DNA of 14,007 bases from Clostridiales bacterium (lineage in GTDB: Bacteria; Bacillota_A; Clostridia; Christensenellales; Aristaeellaceae): the NCBI GenBank assembly GCA_012514855.1, contig JAAYZL010000099.1:1-14007 (forward strand), given 5' to 3'. Made by a program: the position numbers and the translations under genes. The notes under the pieces were generated by a model. That model worked only from the letters and a program-made list of their open reading frames with translations. It was not told where the DNA came from and did not search any database. Every line of letters starts with the position of its first letter. Positions within the stretch are counted from its first letter, which is position 1. Below are positions 13,172-14,007 of this stretch, one piece after another.

Positions 13172-14007
13172 ACGGCCTCGTAGGAGGTGCGCGCGATGAT
13201 CTCCTCCTGCAGGTCCGGCGCGAGCTCGGTGAAATACGCCGTGTATCCCGCGACGCGAACCGTCATCCCGCGGTACCGCTCCGGCTCTTTCTGCGCCGCG
13301 CGCAGGTCGGCCTCGTTGAGCACGTTGAACTGTATGTGGCTGATGCCGAGCCTGCAGAACGTGCGCAAAAAGCCCGCGAATTTCTCGACGCCGGCAACCG
13401 TTTTAAAGAACCGCGGCAGGAACTTCATGTTCAGAAGCGCGCCGTTGCTGGCCATCTCGAACGGCAGCTTCGACACGGACTGCAACAGCGCCGTCGGGCC
13501 GCCTGTGTCGCGGCCGTACATCGCGGACACGCCGCCGTCGGCGAGCGGGTCGCGCGCGTGGCGGCCGTCCGCGGAGGCGCCGACGTTCTGTCCCATCGGC
13601 ACGTGCGCGGACACCGTGTAAAGCCCCATCTGGTAGACCCCGCCACGGCGGTTGCGGTACAATTTCAGCCGCTCGCCGAAGTAGCGCGTCCACTTGGCGC
13701 CCAGTTCGTCCACCTCCGGAATGTCGTTTCCGTACTTGGGCGATTTGCGGATCAGCTTCGTGCGCAAAAGCTCCGCGCCCGCGAAGTCGCTCCTGAGCGC
13801 CGAGAGCAGTTCCCCCGCGGAGACGGATTTCTCCTCGTAGACGAACTTGCGGATGGCTTCGAGGCTGTCGGCGACGTTCGCGGCCTGGATCGCCTGCACG
13901 CCCGCGAAGTTGTAGTGCGCGCCGCCGAGCGTCACGTCTTTGCCGACCTCCATGCAGTCGTCGATCACGGAGGACAGGAAGGGCGTCGGCAGGTTTTCGG
14001 CGTGCAT
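13168..14007 (-). CDS. Glycyl radical enzyme (PFL2-type lyase/dehydratase), C-terminal part; 5' end outside window
   Basis: The visible 279 residues are the C-terminal third of a GRE; family members are near 800 residues. The glycyl radical loop is RVAGYTAYF with the radical glycine at visible residue 254, 25 residues from the end. GGAHYNFAGVQ (28-38) and SADGRHARDPLADGGVS are family motifs. The YNFxGxQ form resembles, from memory, glycerol/propanediol dehydratases and PflD/YbiW-type enzymes more than choline lyase. The catalytic cysteine loop and most substrate-contact residues are upstream of the window, so the substrate cannot be assigned. The methionine at the very edge of the window is not taken as a start. 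The activase directly downstream confirms the class. Radical chemistry of this kind is oxygen-sensitive, which points to an anaerobe. Confidence 0.92.
   Translation of the reverse strand: MHAENLPTPFLSSVIDDCMEVGKDVTLGGAHYNFAGVQAIQAANVADSLEAIRKFVYEEKSVSAGELLSALRSDFAGAELLRTKLIRKSPKYGNDIPEVDELGAKWTRYFGERLKLYRNRRGGVYQMGLYTVSAHVPMGQNVGASADGRHARDPLADGGVSAMYGRDTGGPTALLQSVSKLPFEMASNGALLNMKFLPRFFKTVAGVEKFAGFLRTFCRLGISHIQFNVLNEADLRAAQKEPERYRGMTVRVAGYTAYFTELAPDLQEEIIARTSYEAV

Overview
The window looks like chromosomal DNA from an anaerobic, GC-rich Clostridia-type Firmicute, possibly a gut lineage. The evidence is strong AGGAGG-type ribosome sites, sigma-A-like promoters, a CUT2 (ribose/rhamnose-type) ABC importer, and a glycyl radical enzyme (GRE) operon, which implies anaerobic life. 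Taxonomy is inferred from style only; no rRNA or other marker is present.

Layout. (1) Positions 1-918 hold the 3' part of a secreted or cell-wall type protein built of repeated bacterial SH3 domains, followed by a 15-bp hairpin that probably ends its transcript. (2) Positions 1061-2178 hold a LacI-family repressor gene with its own sigma-A promoter and a LacI-type operator beside it. (3) Positions 2214-10427 are a single co-directional operon. It starts from a near-consensus promoter (TTGACG, 17 bp, TATAAT) with a 20-bp palindromic operator just downstream of the predicted start site. Its genes encode a uroporphyrinogen-decarboxylase-fold (UroD/MtaA-like) protein, a two-domain ABC ATPase, two permeases, a periplasmic-binding-protein-fold receptor, a phosphotriesterase-family amidohydrolase and an M24 'pita-bread' protein. 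A strong bidirectional terminator follows at 10457-10493. (4) Positions 10500-14007 run the other way (minus strand): the C-terminal half of a GRE, its radical-SAM activase, and a large divergent ROK-like kinase. These three are tightly packed or overlapping.

How the parts may work together. The LacI protein probably represses the 2214-10427 operon and may regulate itself, since the two operators match closely. The importer would bring in a small polar, perhaps sugar-like molecule, and the UroD-like, phosphotriesterase-like and M24-like enzymes would process it. None of the three enzymes is a usual sugar kinase, isomerase or aldolase, so the substrate is probably not an ordinary pentose or hexose. 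The M24 protein has lost two metal-binding aspartates, as in metal-free creatinase, and the UroD-like protein keeps an HxC metal-site motif with no corrinoid partner in view. This set of enzymes is the best candidate here for an undescribed catabolic pathway. The convergent GRE-activase-kinase operon is a second candidate: a kinase next to a GRE suggests phosphorylated chemistry. Nothing in the window shows that the two operons share a substrate.
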